Translations under genes and position numbers: made by a program | Shown here: in pieces, positions 45,964 to 54,457 of the stretch | Layout of the letters: each line of letters opens with the position of its first letter | Numbering within the stretch: the first letter of the stretch is position 1 | Notes under the pieces: model-generated | Database searches by the model: none | What the model saw: the letters and a program-made list of their open reading frames with translations, nothing else | What the model was told of the DNA's origin: nothing | Assembly (NCBI RefSeq): GCF_036924535.1 | Contig: NZ_JAZHRT010000001.1 | Location: 2,852,001 to 2,916,000, forward strand | Reading direction: 5' to 3' | Source: Bradyrhizobium sp. AZCC 2262 | GTDB lineage: Bacteria > Pseudomonadota > Alphaproteobacteria > Rhizobiales > Xanthobacteraceae | Length of the DNA stretch: 64,000 nt

Positions 45964-46002
45964 CTAGAGCCCCGTTCCGATGGAATCGGAACGGGGCTCT
46001 AG
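45964..46002 (-). terminator. Rho-independent terminator of the molybdopterin oxidoreductase gene
   Basis: A perfect 18-bp stem: 45964-45981 pairs with 45985-46002 around the loop GGA (arms begin CTAGAGCCCCGTTCCG). On the minus strand the stem is followed by ATTTTTGATTTGA. The promoter-proximal arm includes the TAG stop codon of the gene (45999-46001). Confidence 0.85.
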
Positions 46003-48335
46003 GCTGGCGCGCGATGGATTCGCCGCGAGGCCGCCTCATAGGCCGCGGCTTCCGCTGCCGCCAGCCGCTCCAGCCGCACCGGGACGTGCTTGTGGTACGG
46101 CGTGCCGGCGATAGGATCGCGGTTCCCGCTCTCGGTCAGCACATTGACGCGAGGGCCGTTGTTCAGCCGTTCGCCGTCGGCGGCCGGATAGTCCTGGCCG
46201 TAGCCGTGCGGCAGCGCAAGCTGGCCGCTGCGCATGCTGTCGTCGCGCTTGCAGCGCGCGACCACGCGGCCGCCGGCGGATTGCACCGCGATCCATTCGC
46301 CGTCTTCCGCGCCGAGCGATGCCAGATCGGCGGCGCTGATGAGCAGCGCGCCATCGGGATCGTCGCGGCGCCAGGCGGGATCGCGAAAGATCTGGTTGGC
46401 GTTGAACATGCGCCGCTGTCCGGCGGCGAGCACGAAGGGATAGTCGCCGCGAGGGATGGCGTTCGTTGGATCGAGTTTGCCGAGCCATTCCAGCATCGGC
46501 GCGATCGAAAGGTGAACCTTGCGGTCGGGATGCGAGACCAGCGACCATACCTCGTCGTAATCGTGCTCGGTGAAGGCGGCGCCGTTGCGCGATCCCACGA
46601 TGGCGTCGAACAGCACTTCGCCGAGCATCTCGTCCGGAACGTCACGGCCCGCATCGAGCGCGCGGCGCACAGCCTGGGGCGAACGTTTTGCGCAGAGATG
46701 CGCGGCCTGCCACAAGGGCGCGGCGGCGGCCGTGCCGTCGGGCAGGGTGGCGCCCAGCGTGTTATAGAGCACGAGCGCGCCGAGCGCTGCCAGCTGCGGA
46801 TTGGCGCCCATGAAGGCGCGCAGTTCCGCGGCGAAGGCCGGCCGGGAACGGAAGGCGGCTTCGCGCAAAGGCGCCAGCGCGTTATCGCCGGGCAGGAGGC
46901 CGAGCGCGCGGCTCAGTCGCGTATAGATTTCCGGCTCCGGCAGAGTGCCCTCAAGGGGCGCGACCACGCCGGCGCGCACATGGAAATAGTTTCTCGGGAA
47001 TTCGAAGTTGAAGAGCGTGAATTCGGTCTTCTCATATTGCGAAGAGGCCGGCAGTACGTAATGCGCCAGCCGCGCCGTCTCGGTCATGGCCACGTCGACC
47101 ACAACGACGAGGTCGAGCGCGCGTAGCGCGGTTTCGACCCGCGCGGTGTTCGAGGCGGTATTGGCGGGATTGGAACTGTCGATCCATGCCGCGCGCAGGC
47201 GGTCGAGATGATCGGACAGCACCGCATCAGGAAACAGATTGGGCGGCAACAGTCCGCCGATCACCTCGATATCGGCAGCGGCAAAGCGCTGGTTCGGCGA
47301 GTTACCCCACAGCGGTACCAGCCAGCTGTGCAGCTGGTTGGTGCCTTTGCGGCCAAAACTGCCGGTCAGCATGATCAGCAATTTTTCGAGATACGAATTG
47401 AGCGTCGAGTTGACGCCCTGCTGAATGCCGAGCTCGACGCGGACGGTCATCGCTTTCGCCGCAACGATCATGTCGACGCATTGCTCGATCTGCTGGAGCG
47501 GGATGTCGGCGGCATCGGCCCATTGTTCGACCGGAATCCGCAGCAGCGCGTCCCTGACCTCCGCATAGCCTCTGGTGTGCTGCTCGATGAATGCGTGGTC
47601 CACCGCGTCGCGCCGGATCAGCCGCGCGAGGATCGCGCTCAGCAGGAAGGCATCAGTGCCGGGACGGCCCGCGAGATGCAGATCGGCGCGCTCGGCGGTC
47701 TCGGAACGGCGGGGATCGATCACGATCATCTTGCGGCTTGGATCCTTGCGGATGTCGTTGAGATGGTCGCGCGCATTGGGAAAGCCGTGGGCGATCCAGG
47801 GATTGGCGCCGATCACGAACAGCAGGTCGCAGTGGTGCACGTCCTCGGCGGTGTGGCAGGTCTGGCTGCCGAACATGTGGCCGTTGACCCAGAAATCACC
47901 GGTCTTCTCCTGCGACAGCGCGTTGAAGACATGGCGGGAGCCGAGCGCGCGCAGGAGCGCCGTGGCATAGGCGCCGCCGGCATGATTGCCCTGGCCACCG
48001 CCGCCATAGAGCGCAAGGCTCTTGCCGCCATGGCGATCGACCACGTCGTGCAATTTTGCGGCGATCTCGGTAATCGCGGTGTCCCAGTCAATCGCGTCGA
48101 AGCCGCCATCGGCGCGCCGGCGCAGCGGCGTGGTCAGGCGATCACGGTGATGTGCATAGAAGGGAATGCGTGCGGCCTTGTTGCAGAGATAACCTTTGGA
48201 TTTCGGGTTGTCGCGGTCGCCGCGCACTTTCGAGATGCGGTCATTTTCGACCAGCACTTCGAGGCCGCAATTGACATAGCAGAGATTACAGGCGGTCTTC
48301 CGCCAGTCGGGACTCGGCATGGCCATCTCTTCCAT
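45999..48335 (-). CDS. Molybdopterin-dependent oxidoreductase with N-terminal 4Fe-4S site
   Basis: 778 residues. The cluster cysteines are C16, C19, C23 and C51 (ACNLCYVNC; GYLCNKA). The probable molybdenum ligand is Cys160 in GSQTCHTAEDV, in the position of the catalytic Cys/Sec of formate dehydrogenases. Later motifs are FVIGANPW, VIDPRRSETAERADLHL, GRPGTDAF and the C-terminal molydopterin-dinucleotide domain with LTESGNRDPIAGTPYHK. No electron-transfer or NAD-binding subunit and no chaperone gene is next to it. Substrate unknown; candidates are formate-like, sulfoxide-type or hydratase activity. Its own terminator overlaps the stop codon. Confidence 0.93.
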   Translation of the reverse strand: MEEMAMPSPDWRKTACNLCYVNCGLEVLVENDRISKVRGDRDNPKSKGYLCNKAARIPFYAHHRDRLTTPLRRRADGGFDAIDWDTAITEIAAKLHDVVDRHGGKSLALYGGGGQGNHAGGAYATALLRALGSRHVFNALSQEKTGDFWVNGHMFGSQTCHTAEDVHHCDLLFVIGANPWIAHGFPNARDHLNDIRKDPSRKMIVIDPRRSETAERADLHLAGRPGTDAFLLSAILARLIRRDAVDHAFIEQHTRGYAEVRDALLRIPVEQWADAADIPLQQIEQCVDMIVAAKAMTVRVELGIQQGVNSTLNSYLEKLLIMLTGSFGRKGTNQLHSWLVPLWGNSPNQRFAAADIEVIGGLLPPNLFPDAVLSDHLDRLRAAWIDSSNPANTASNTARVETALRALDLVVVVDVAMTETARLAHYVLPASSQYEKTEFTLFNFEFPRNYFHVRAGVVAPLEGTLPEPEIYTRLSRALGLLPGDNALAPLREAAFRSRPAFAAELRAFMGANPQLAALGALVLYNTLGATLPDGTAAAAPLWQAAHLCAKRSPQAVRRALDAGRDVPDEMLGEVLFDAIVGSRNGAAFTEHDYDEVWSLVSHPDRKVHLSIAPMLEWLGKLDPTNAIPRGDYPFVLAAGQRRMFNANQIFRDPAWRRDDPDGALLISAADLASLGAEDGEWIAVQSAGGRVVARCKRDDSMRSGQLALPHGYGQDYPAADGERLNNGPRVNVLTESGNRDPIAGTPYHKHVPVRLERLAAAEAAAYEAASRRIHRAPA

Positions 48336-48356
48336 TGTTGGACCGGATCAGTATAT

Positions 48357-48370
48357 ATGATGACTATCAT
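48357..48370. promoter_or_regulatory. Short inverted repeat in the divergent oxidoreductase/thioesterase promoter
   Basis: ATGAT-GACT-ATCAT lies 22 bp from the oxidoreductase start and 42 bp from the thioesterase start, in an AT-rich patch (GTATATATGATG). It could be an operator or part of a -10 region. Only 5-bp arms, so weak evidence. Confidence 0.3.
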
Positions 48371-48411
48371 TCAATCAACCGGCCGCCACGGGCCGTCAAA
48401 GGAGAGCGATC

Positions 48412-48966
48412 ATGACGGCGGGCAGCGCCCAACGAGCCCCGGAAATTCCCGATCTGTTTTCCTTCGACACGCGGCGGCATCGGGTGGTGGAGTGGCAGGC
48501 GCCGGGTCCGGTGGCGAAGGCGGCCGCAGGCAAGTCCGGGCTGGAGATCATGTGCGCGATCCGCGACGGCATCCTGCCACCGCCGCCGATGGCCCGATTG
48601 ATCGGCCTTGAGATGCGCATCGCGGAAGCCGGCCGAATCGTGATGGAACTCGATCCGGACGAGAGCCTGGAAAATACCATCGGCCTGCTTCACGGCGCGA
48701 CCGCCGCGGCGCTGCTGGATACCGCCATGGGTTGCGCCATTGCCACCATGCAGCCGGCCGGGCAGACCTCGGTCACGCTCGACCTCAAGCTGACCTATCT
48801 GCGGCCGCTGTCGGTGCGATCCGGCAAAATCTCGGCGGAAGGCAAAGTGGTAAAACTCGGCCGTCAGACCAGCTATGCCGAAGGCTTCGTCCGCGACGGC
48901 GCGGGCAATCTTGCAGTGCACGCGACTGCGACATTTACGATGATCGGCGGTGAAAAAGCGAAATAG
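48412..48966 (+). CDS. PaaI-type hotdog-fold thioesterase
   Basis: 184 residues with a single hotdog domain in about 65-180. The active-site region is NTIGLLHGATAAALLDTAMGCAI, the PaaI/4HBT-II pattern with the HG followed by Asp/Glu-type residues, and SVTLDLKLTYLRPL is the characteristic second strand. The first about 50 residues are an extra N-terminal segment. AAAGGAGAG precedes the ATG. It would hydrolyse aryl- or acyl-CoA thioesters. It is divergent from the molybdopterin enzyme and 61 bp ahead of a TetR gene that may control it. Confidence 0.88.
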   Translation: MTAGSAQRAPEIPDLFSFDTRRHRVVEWQAPGPVAKAAAGKSGLEIMCAIRDGILPPPPMARLIGLEMRIAEAGRIVMELDPDESLENTIGLLHGATAAALLDTAMGCAIATMQPAGQTSVTLDLKLTYLRPLSVRSGKISAEGKVVKLGRQTSYAEGFVRDGAGNLAVHATATFTMIGGEKAK

Positions 48967-48998
48967 ATGCAGCTTTTCGCCCGCGCAACTGCTATTAT

Positions 48999-49012
48999 AT
49001 GACTGCAGACAT
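48999..49012. promoter_or_regulatory. Candidate TetR operator upstream of the tetR gene
   Basis: ATGACTGCAGACAT is palindromic in 12 of 14 positions around a CTGCAG centre. It lies 15 bp before the tetR start at 49028, a usual place for autoregulation. Confidence 0.4.
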
Positions 49013-49027
49013 TTAATGGGATGGTCG

Positions 49028-49648
49028 ATGCGTTATTCGAAAGAGCACAAGCAGGAGACCCACGCGCGGATCGTCAAGAAGGCCTCGGTGCGGCTTCGCG
49101 AAAAGGGCGCACATGGTATCGGCGTCGCCGATCTGATGAAAGAGGCTGGCCTGACCCATGGCGGCTTCTATGCCCATTTCGATTCCCGCGAGGCGCTGGT
49201 GATCGAGGCCTTTGGCTATGCGATGGATCGCGCGGTCGAGCATTGGCGCAAGCTCGCCGCTGAAACGCCGCCGGAAAAGCGGCTGTCGACGATCGTCGAT
49301 TCCTACGTCTCCGCGGTGCACCGCGACGATCCCGGCCGCGGTTGCGCGGTTCCCACGCTCGGCGCCGAGATTGCCCGCGAAAGCGCAAAGACCCGCAGGG
49401 CCTTTTCCGCCAAGCTGGAACAGTTGATCGATGTGATGGCCGATCAGATTCCGGATGTGCCGCGAAAGACGGCCCGCAAGCAGGCGATGGGCGCGCTGGC
49501 GACCATGATGGGTACCCTGGTGATGTCGCGCGTTGCGGGCAGCGGTGAACTTTCCGACGAAATTCTCGCCTCCGGCCGCGAGGCGGTGCTGGGACGAGCG
49601 GCGGCCACGAAGCCGGTTGCAACGAAGGCGCGAGCGAAGGTGAATTGA
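49028..49648 (+). CDS. TetR-family transcriptional regulator
   Basis: 206 residues. The N-terminal HTH runs ARIVKKASVRLREKGAHGIGVADLMKEAGLTHGGFYAHF, ending in the typical F-Y-x-H-F-x-S/N-K/R-E-A motif. The C-terminal domain (RGCAVPTLGAEIARES, ALATMMGTLVMSRVAGS) fits the YxaF/LmrA-type group. I start at 49028 (MRYSKEHKQE), the standard beginning of this group; an ATG at 49016 would also be in frame. The protein probably responds to a small lipophilic molecule. It lies behind the thioesterase gene and has a candidate operator at 48999-49012. Confidence 0.9.
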   Translation: MRYSKEHKQETHARIVKKASVRLREKGAHGIGVADLMKEAGLTHGGFYAHFDSREALVIEAFGYAMDRAVEHWRKLAAETPPEKRLSTIVDSYVSAVHRDDPGRGCAVPTLGAEIARESAKTRRAFSAKLEQLIDVMADQIPDVPRKTARKQAMGALATMMGTLVMSRVAGSGELSDEILASGREAVLGRAAATKPVATKARAKVN

Positions 49649-49694
49649 TCGTAGATCGTACCGGGTTGCGTTCGCCGCGGCGTCATCGCGCCGG

Positions 49695-50600
49695 CTAGCC
49701 GGCCGCCCGGGCCCAGTTGATGAACGACTTGATCAAATCCATCTTCGGGTGCTCCGCGCGATGTACGATGTAGAAGCCGTAGCCCGGCAGCTTGATCCGG
49801 GAAACGGGCACAAGGGCGCCGCTCGCCAGCTCTGGCCTCACCAGGATATTACTGCAGATTGCGATGCCCTGGCCCGCAATGGCGGCTTCGATGGCGTGCA
49901 ACTCCTCGCGAAAGCTTAGGCTGGGAAGCGTGGCAGTGTCTGGCACAGATCGATGGCGACGACTGGCCACACGCAGCCAGCGTTGCCATCGCGGCGCATC
50001 GGAATCGGCTGGCGGCCACTCGGCTTCGATCAGAGGAAGCCGGCCGAGCTCCGCTGGACTGAGCGATCGCCGCAAATCGCCAACCAGCTTGGGGCTCGCT
50101 ACGGCGTAAAACTCGTCGCGAAACAGCTCGAAGGAGGGGCCGACCGTCGGAGGTTTGCGGGCGTAGCGGATTGCAACATCGGCATCGCCAGCCTCGAGAT
50201 CGATCACCGCGTCGGTACCAATGATGTCGAGTTTCAGCCGCGGATAAATTTCACGCCAATTGGGCAACCGCGGCACGAGCCATCGTGCGGTGAAAGCATT
50301 GGTCGCCGTCAAGCTCAGCCGTCCGCTGGCGCCGCCGCTGCGTATCTTGCTCAACGCCTCGGCGAAAGTCTCGAAGCCGTCGCGAACAACGGGAAAGAGC
50401 TGTTGGCCCGCCCGCGTGAGTGCCAGCGGCCGCGGCCGGCGTCGAAACAAGGATTGCCCGCAGTGACGCTCCAGCAATTTCAACTGATGGCTGATCGCGG
50501 TCGGAGTGACGCCCAGCTCGGCAGCGGCCAGCCTGAAACTGAGATGGCGAGCGGCTGCCTCAAACGCACGCAGTTCGGTGAGCGGCGGCAATTTGCGCAT
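49695..50600 (-). CDS. LysR-family regulator (GcvA-like)
   Basis: 301 residues. The HTH is LTELRAFEAAARHLSFRLAAAELGVTPTAISHQLKLLE near the N-terminus, with the S-H-Q recognition residues of the GcvA branch. The effector domain follows (GRLSLTATNAFTARWLVPRL, DVAIRYARKPP, GQGIAICSNILVRPEL). It is divergent from the acyl-CoA-dehydrogenase-like gene at 50695, which it probably controls. A perfect inverted repeat at 50612-50630 lies just before its start. Confidence 0.93.
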   Translation of the reverse strand: MRKLPPLTELRAFEAAARHLSFRLAAAELGVTPTAISHQLKLLERHCGQSLFRRRPRPLALTRAGQQLFPVVRDGFETFAEALSKIRSGGASGRLSLTATNAFTARWLVPRLPNWREIYPRLKLDIIGTDAVIDLEAGDADVAIRYARKPPTVGPSFELFRDEFYAVASPKLVGDLRRSLSPAELGRLPLIEAEWPPADSDAPRWQRWLRVASRRHRSVPDTATLPSLSFREELHAIEAAIAGQGIAICSNILVRPELASGALVPVSRIKLPGYGFYIVHRAEHPKMDLIKSFINWARAAG

Positions 50601-50611
50601 GTCGGCATTCT

Positions 50612-50630
50612 AGATGAATTGATTTCATCT
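50612..50630. promoter_or_regulatory. LysR-type operator: perfect 7-bp inverted repeat
   Basis: AGATGAA-TTGAT-TTCATCT, a 19-bp exact palindrome with a 5-bp spacer, sits 12 bp upstream of the lysR start (50600) and 65 bp upstream of the divergent gene at 50695. Size and place match LysR recognition sites. Confidence 0.6.
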
Positions 50631-50694
50631 GCACCTGAATTCTTCGAATTTGCCGCACCAAACTCTGCTCTCTAGGATGCCGGCGGAAGAAATA

Positions 50695-51864
50695 ATGGAG
50701 ACGCGCGTGCTCGTGACAGCTCAAGGCGGTGTCTCGGAATATCTGGCGGCCATCGAGCAGCTGGCGCCGCTCATCAGGCAACAGCGACATGCTTTCGACG
50801 AACAGCGAAGGATACCCGATCAGGTATTCGGGGCGCTGGCCAAGGCGGGGCTTTTCCGGCTGTACCTGCCGAAGACACTGGGAGGACCGGAGCTATCGCC
50901 GTTCGATTTCATGACCGTTGTCGAGGCCGCCTCCGCACTTGACGGCTCGCTTGGCTGGCTGGTCGGGAATGGCGGCGGGATGAGCCGGATCGGTGGCTAC
51001 TTGCCGGAGAGGGTGGCCCGCGACTGGTTCGCCGACCCGCACGCGTTCATCGTCAGCGCAACCGGGGCGATCGGGACAGCGGAACGTGCGGAGGGAGGCT
51101 ATCGCGTCAGCGGGCGCTGGCCCTTCGGCAGCGGATCTCATCACGCGACCCGGTTCATGGGACTGGCTGGTGTCAAGACCGCTGACGGCCGGGATGAGCC
51201 GCCGGTCTGCTGCTATTTCGCCAAGTCGGAGGTCCAGATTCACGACACCTGGTTCGTGTCCGGCCTGCGAGGCACCGGCAGCTGCGATTTCGAGGTCCAC
51301 GACACGTTTGTGCCGATTGACCACACGCATCCTCTGACCGATCTCAAGCCGACGCACCCGGCGCTGCTCTACCGCCTGCCTGGCCTGTCGGCATTTGCCT
51401 GGACCGTTTCTGTCGTTCCGCTTGGGATCGCGCGGGGAGCGATCGATACTTTCATCGAGCTTGCCGGGAAGAAAGCACGCCAGGGCAGCACCATGCTGAT
51501 GCGTGACCGCGAGGCGGTTCAAGGCATGGTGGGGCGTGCAGAGACAGTGCTGCGAGCCGCGCGCGCGTATCTGGTTGACGCCATGGCGGAGCTCATGGCG
51601 GCGACCGACGTCGGAGGCGATCGCCTTTTGCAGGCGCGCGCCTTCTTTCGTGCCGCTTGCTCCAACGCAGCCGAAACCGCGGTCCGGATTGTCGATGCGA
51701 TCGCGGCCGATGCCGGTACCGCGGCCATCTTCGAAACCGGTACGCTGGAACGCTCGGTTCGTGACGTCCATGCCGCCACCAAGCATGTGGCAATGAGTCC
51801 GAACAGCTATACCGTCGCCGGGCGCCTGACGCTGGGACTGGAAGCAGGCACCCCGCGTATTTGA
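50695..51864 (+). CDS. Acyl-CoA dehydrogenase-like flavin-dependent oxygenase/hydroxylase
   Basis: 389 residues. N-terminal helices contain RIPDQVFGALAKAGLFRLYLPKTLGG and the beta domain GYRVSGRWPFGSGSHHATRFMG. The C-terminal domain (DREAVQGMVGRAETVLRAARAYLVD) fits the two-component flavin-dependent monooxygenase group (DszC, HpaB-like, HsaA) rather than true dehydrogenases: the C-terminal EGT motif is absent and KHVAMSPNSYTVAGR ends the protein. It would need a flavin reductase encoded elsewhere. I start at the ATG at 50695, preceded by GGAAGA; a TTG at 50650 is unlikely. Control by the divergent LysR is probable. Confidence 0.85.
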   Translation: METRVLVTAQGGVSEYLAAIEQLAPLIRQQRHAFDEQRRIPDQVFGALAKAGLFRLYLPKTLGGPELSPFDFMTVVEAASALDGSLGWLVGNGGGMSRIGGYLPERVARDWFADPHAFIVSATGAIGTAERAEGGYRVSGRWPFGSGSHHATRFMGLAGVKTADGRDEPPVCCYFAKSEVQIHDTWFVSGLRGTGSCDFEVHDTFVPIDHTHPLTDLKPTHPALLYRLPGLSAFAWTVSVVPLGIARGAIDTFIELAGKKARQGSTMLMRDREAVQGMVGRAETVLRAARAYLVDAMAELMAATDVGGDRLLQARAFFRAACSNAAETAVRIVDAIAADAGTAAIFETGTLERSVRDVHAATKHVAMSPNSYTVAGRLTLGLEAGTPRI

Positions 51865-51891
51865 GAATGACTGTGGAGAGGTCCGCCCGCG

Positions 51892-52833
51892 TCACGCTGA
51901 GGATGAGGCAGGCCCGGCCAAGCGTCCCCCAAACAGCGCGCGTTCGCGCTCCACCGTCTCGTGGATGTAATCGGCGACCGCGCGAATTCGCGCCAGATCC
52001 TTGCTGTCGGCGTGCATCAGCATCCAGAAGGTGCGCGAAATCCTGATTTCGTCCGGCAATACCGGCCGTAGTTCCGGATGCGCCGTCGCCATGAAATGCG
52101 GCAGCACGGCAATGCCAAAACCGGCAATGGTGGCGTTGAGCTGCGCGATCAGATTGGCGCTGCGGAATTTGGCGGAGATTTTTGGTGAGACCTGCGGCAG
52201 GTAGTCCAGTTCCGGCGTGAACAGCAGTTCTTCGATATAGCCGACGAAGCGATGCCCGGGCAGGTCGCCACGGCTTGTGATCTTTGGCGCGCGGTCGAGA
52301 TAGGCGGGCGCGGCGTAAAGCCCGAGGCTGTAGTCGAGCAGCTTGCGGCCGACGATCCGGCCTTCCTTCGGCATCGTCAGGCTTATCGCAATATCTGCCT
52401 CGCGCTTCGACAGGCTGAACAGCCTAGCGGTGGCGACGAGCTGCAAATCGAGATCGGGATACCGCTCGGTGAATTTCAGAAGCCGCGAGGCCAGAAAGTG
52501 GCTGCCGAACCCGTCGGGTGCGCCGATCCGGACCGTGCCGGTGAGCTGGGCGCGCGAGCCGCCAACCGCCTCCTGATTGGCGACAATGGTGGATTCCATC
52601 GCCTCCGCGCTGTCGGCGACGCGCTGGCCGGCTTCGGTCAGGAGGTAGCCGGTCTTACGGCGATCAAACAGTTTTGCTGACAGATGCCGTTCCAGGCGGT
52701 CGACACGCCGGATTACGGTGGCATGATCGACCGCAAGCTGCTTGGCGGCAGCGGAAACCGATCCGCCGCGGACGATCGCCAGCACGAAACGGAAGTCATC
52801 CCAGTCGATGGTCTTGGTGCCTTGATCCAGCAT
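51892..52833 (-). CDS. LysR-family regulator divergent from the valine degradation operon
   Basis: 313 residues from the ATG at 52833; an in-frame start at 52854 adds 7 residues. The HTH is DWDDFRFVLAIVRGGSVSAAAKQLAVDHATVIRRVDRLE, with the AVD-H-x-T-V-x-R-R-V recognition helix of the group that regulates its divergent neighbour. The effector domain includes GTVRIGAPDGFGSHFLASRL and NATIAGFGIAVLPHFMA. It is divergent from mmsA, with 101 bp between the starts and a GCAC-N7-GTGC dyad at 52838-52852. Likely regulator of isobutyryl-CoA/valine breakdown (inference). Confidence 0.92.
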   Translation of the reverse strand: MLDQGTKTIDWDDFRFVLAIVRGGSVSAAAKQLAVDHATVIRRVDRLERHLSAKLFDRRKTGYLLTEAGQRVADSAEAMESTIVANQEAVGGSRAQLTGTVRIGAPDGFGSHFLASRLLKFTERYPDLDLQLVATARLFSLSKREADIAISLTMPKEGRIVGRKLLDYSLGLYAAPAYLDRAPKITSRGDLPGHRFVGYIEELLFTPELDYLPQVSPKISAKFRSANLIAQLNATIAGFGIAVLPHFMATAHPELRPVLPDEIRISRTFWMLMHADSKDLARIRAVADYIHETVERERALFGGRLAGPASSSA

Positions 52834-52934
52834 TTCCGCACATCTAAGGTGCAATATATCGGACTTGTATCCTAAGAAATGCAGGTCAAAAAGGGCTCCA
52901 AAGGGATCCAGCCGAGACTTCAGGGAGAAAATTC

Positions 52935-54431
52935 ATGCGCTCAATCGGACATTTCATCGGTGGCAAAGAGGTCAAGGGCACGTCCGGGCGGACGGCCGAC
53001 GTTTTCGAGCCGATGACGGGCGACGTCCAGGCCAAGGTGGCGCTCGCGTCCAAGGCCGAGGTTCGCGCTGCCGTCGAGAACGCCAGGGACGCCCAGGCCG
53101 AGTGGGCCAACACCAATCCGCAGCGCCGTGCGCGCGTGATGATGAAATTCCTCGAACTAGCGCAGCGCGACTACGACAAGCTGGCCGATGTGCTGGCGCG
53201 CGAACACGGCAAGACCGTTCCCGACGCCAAGGGCGACATCCAGCGCGGCCTCGAAGTCGTCGAATTCGCCTGCGGCATTCCGCATTTGATGAAAGGCGAG
53301 TACACCGAAGGCGCCGGCCCCGGCATCGACATTTATTCGATGCGGCAACCCTTGGGCGTTGTCGCCGGCATCACGCCGTTCAATTTCCCGGCCATGATTC
53401 CGATGTGGAAATTCGCGCCCGCGATCGCCTGCGGCAATGCCTTCATCCTGAAACCCTCGGAGCGCGATCCCGGCGTGCCGATGATGCTGGCCCAATTGAT
53501 GATCGAGGCGGGGCTGCCGCCCGGCGTGCTCAACGTCGTCAACGGCGACAAGGAAGCCGTCGACGCCATTCTCGACGATCCCGACATCAAGGCGATCGGC
53601 TTTGTCGGCTCGACGCCGATCGCGCAGTACATCTACGAGCGCGCCGCGCAAACGGGCAAGCGCTGCCAGTGTTTTGGCGGCGCCAAGAACCACGCCATCG
53701 TGATGCCCGACGCCGACATGGACCAGACCGTCGATGCGCTGATCGGCGCCGGCTACGGCTCGGCCGGCGAGCGTTGCATGGCAATTTCGGTCGCGGTGCC
53801 TGTCGGCAAGACGGCCGCCGACCGCCTGATGGAAAAGCTGATCCCGCGCGTGGAGTCGCTCAAGATCGGCACCTCGGTCGATCCGTCCGCCGATTACGGC
53901 CCGCTGGTGACGCGCGAAGCGGTCGAGAAGGTGAAGAGCTATATCGATATCGGTATCAAGGAAGGCGCGACGCTCGCTGTCGACGGCCGTGGCTTCAAGA
54001 TGCAGGGCTACGAGAAGGGATTCTATCTCGGCGGTTCGCTGTTCGACAACGTCACCAAGGACATGCGAATTTACAAGGAAGAGATCTTTGGCCCGGTGCT
54101 GTCAGTGGTGCGTGCCCACGATTACAAGGAAGCGCTGGCGCTGCCGTCGGACCATGACTACGGCAACGGTGTCGCGATCTTCACCCGCGACGGCGACGCC
54201 GCACGCGACTTTGCCGCCAAGGTGAATGTCGGCATGGTCGGCATCAACGTGCCGATCCCGGTGCCGATCGCGTACTACACCTTCGGCGGCTGGAAGAAGT
54301 CCGGCTTCGGCGATCTCAATCAGCACGGCCCGGATTCGATCCGCTTCTACACCAAGACCAAGACGGTCACCTCGCGCTGGCCGTCCGGCGTCAAGGAGGG
54401 CGCGGAGTTCTCGATTCCGACGATGAACTGA
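52935..54431 (+). CDS. mmsA: Methylmalonate-semialdehyde dehydrogenase (CoA-acylating)
   Basis: 498 residues, an aldehyde dehydrogenase of the MMSDH branch. The catalytic cysteine is Cys281 in SAGERCMAIS, preceded by GGAKNHAIVMPDAD. The cofactor region has GITPFNFPAMIPMWK, and GSTPIAQYIYERAA lies in the NAD fold. Unlike most ALDHs, this family lacks the general-base Glu and releases acyl-CoA. It converts methylmalonate semialdehyde to propionyl-CoA, the last step of valine degradation. CAGGGAG precedes the ATG. It heads the operon through 57603. Confidence 0.96.
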   Translation: MRSIGHFIGGKEVKGTSGRTADVFEPMTGDVQAKVALASKAEVRAAVENARDAQAEWANTNPQRRARVMMKFLELAQRDYDKLADVLAREHGKTVPDAKGDIQRGLEVVEFACGIPHLMKGEYTEGAGPGIDIYSMRQPLGVVAGITPFNFPAMIPMWKFAPAIACGNAFILKPSERDPGVPMMLAQLMIEAGLPPGVLNVVNGDKEAVDAILDDPDIKAIGFVGSTPIAQYIYERAAQTGKRCQCFGGAKNHAIVMPDADMDQTVDALIGAGYGSAGERCMAISVAVPVGKTAADRLMEKLIPRVESLKIGTSVDPSADYGPLVTREAVEKVKSYIDIGIKEGATLAVDGRGFKMQGYEKGFYLGGSLFDNVTKDMRIYKEEIFGPVLSVVRAHDYKEALALPSDHDYGNGVAIFTRDGDAARDFAAKVNVGMVGINVPIPVPIAYYTFGGWKKSGFGDLNQHGPDSIRFYTKTKTVTSRWPSGVKEGAEFSIPTMN

Positions 54432-54457
54432 CGCGTCACAGCCCGGGGCGCGCGGAG

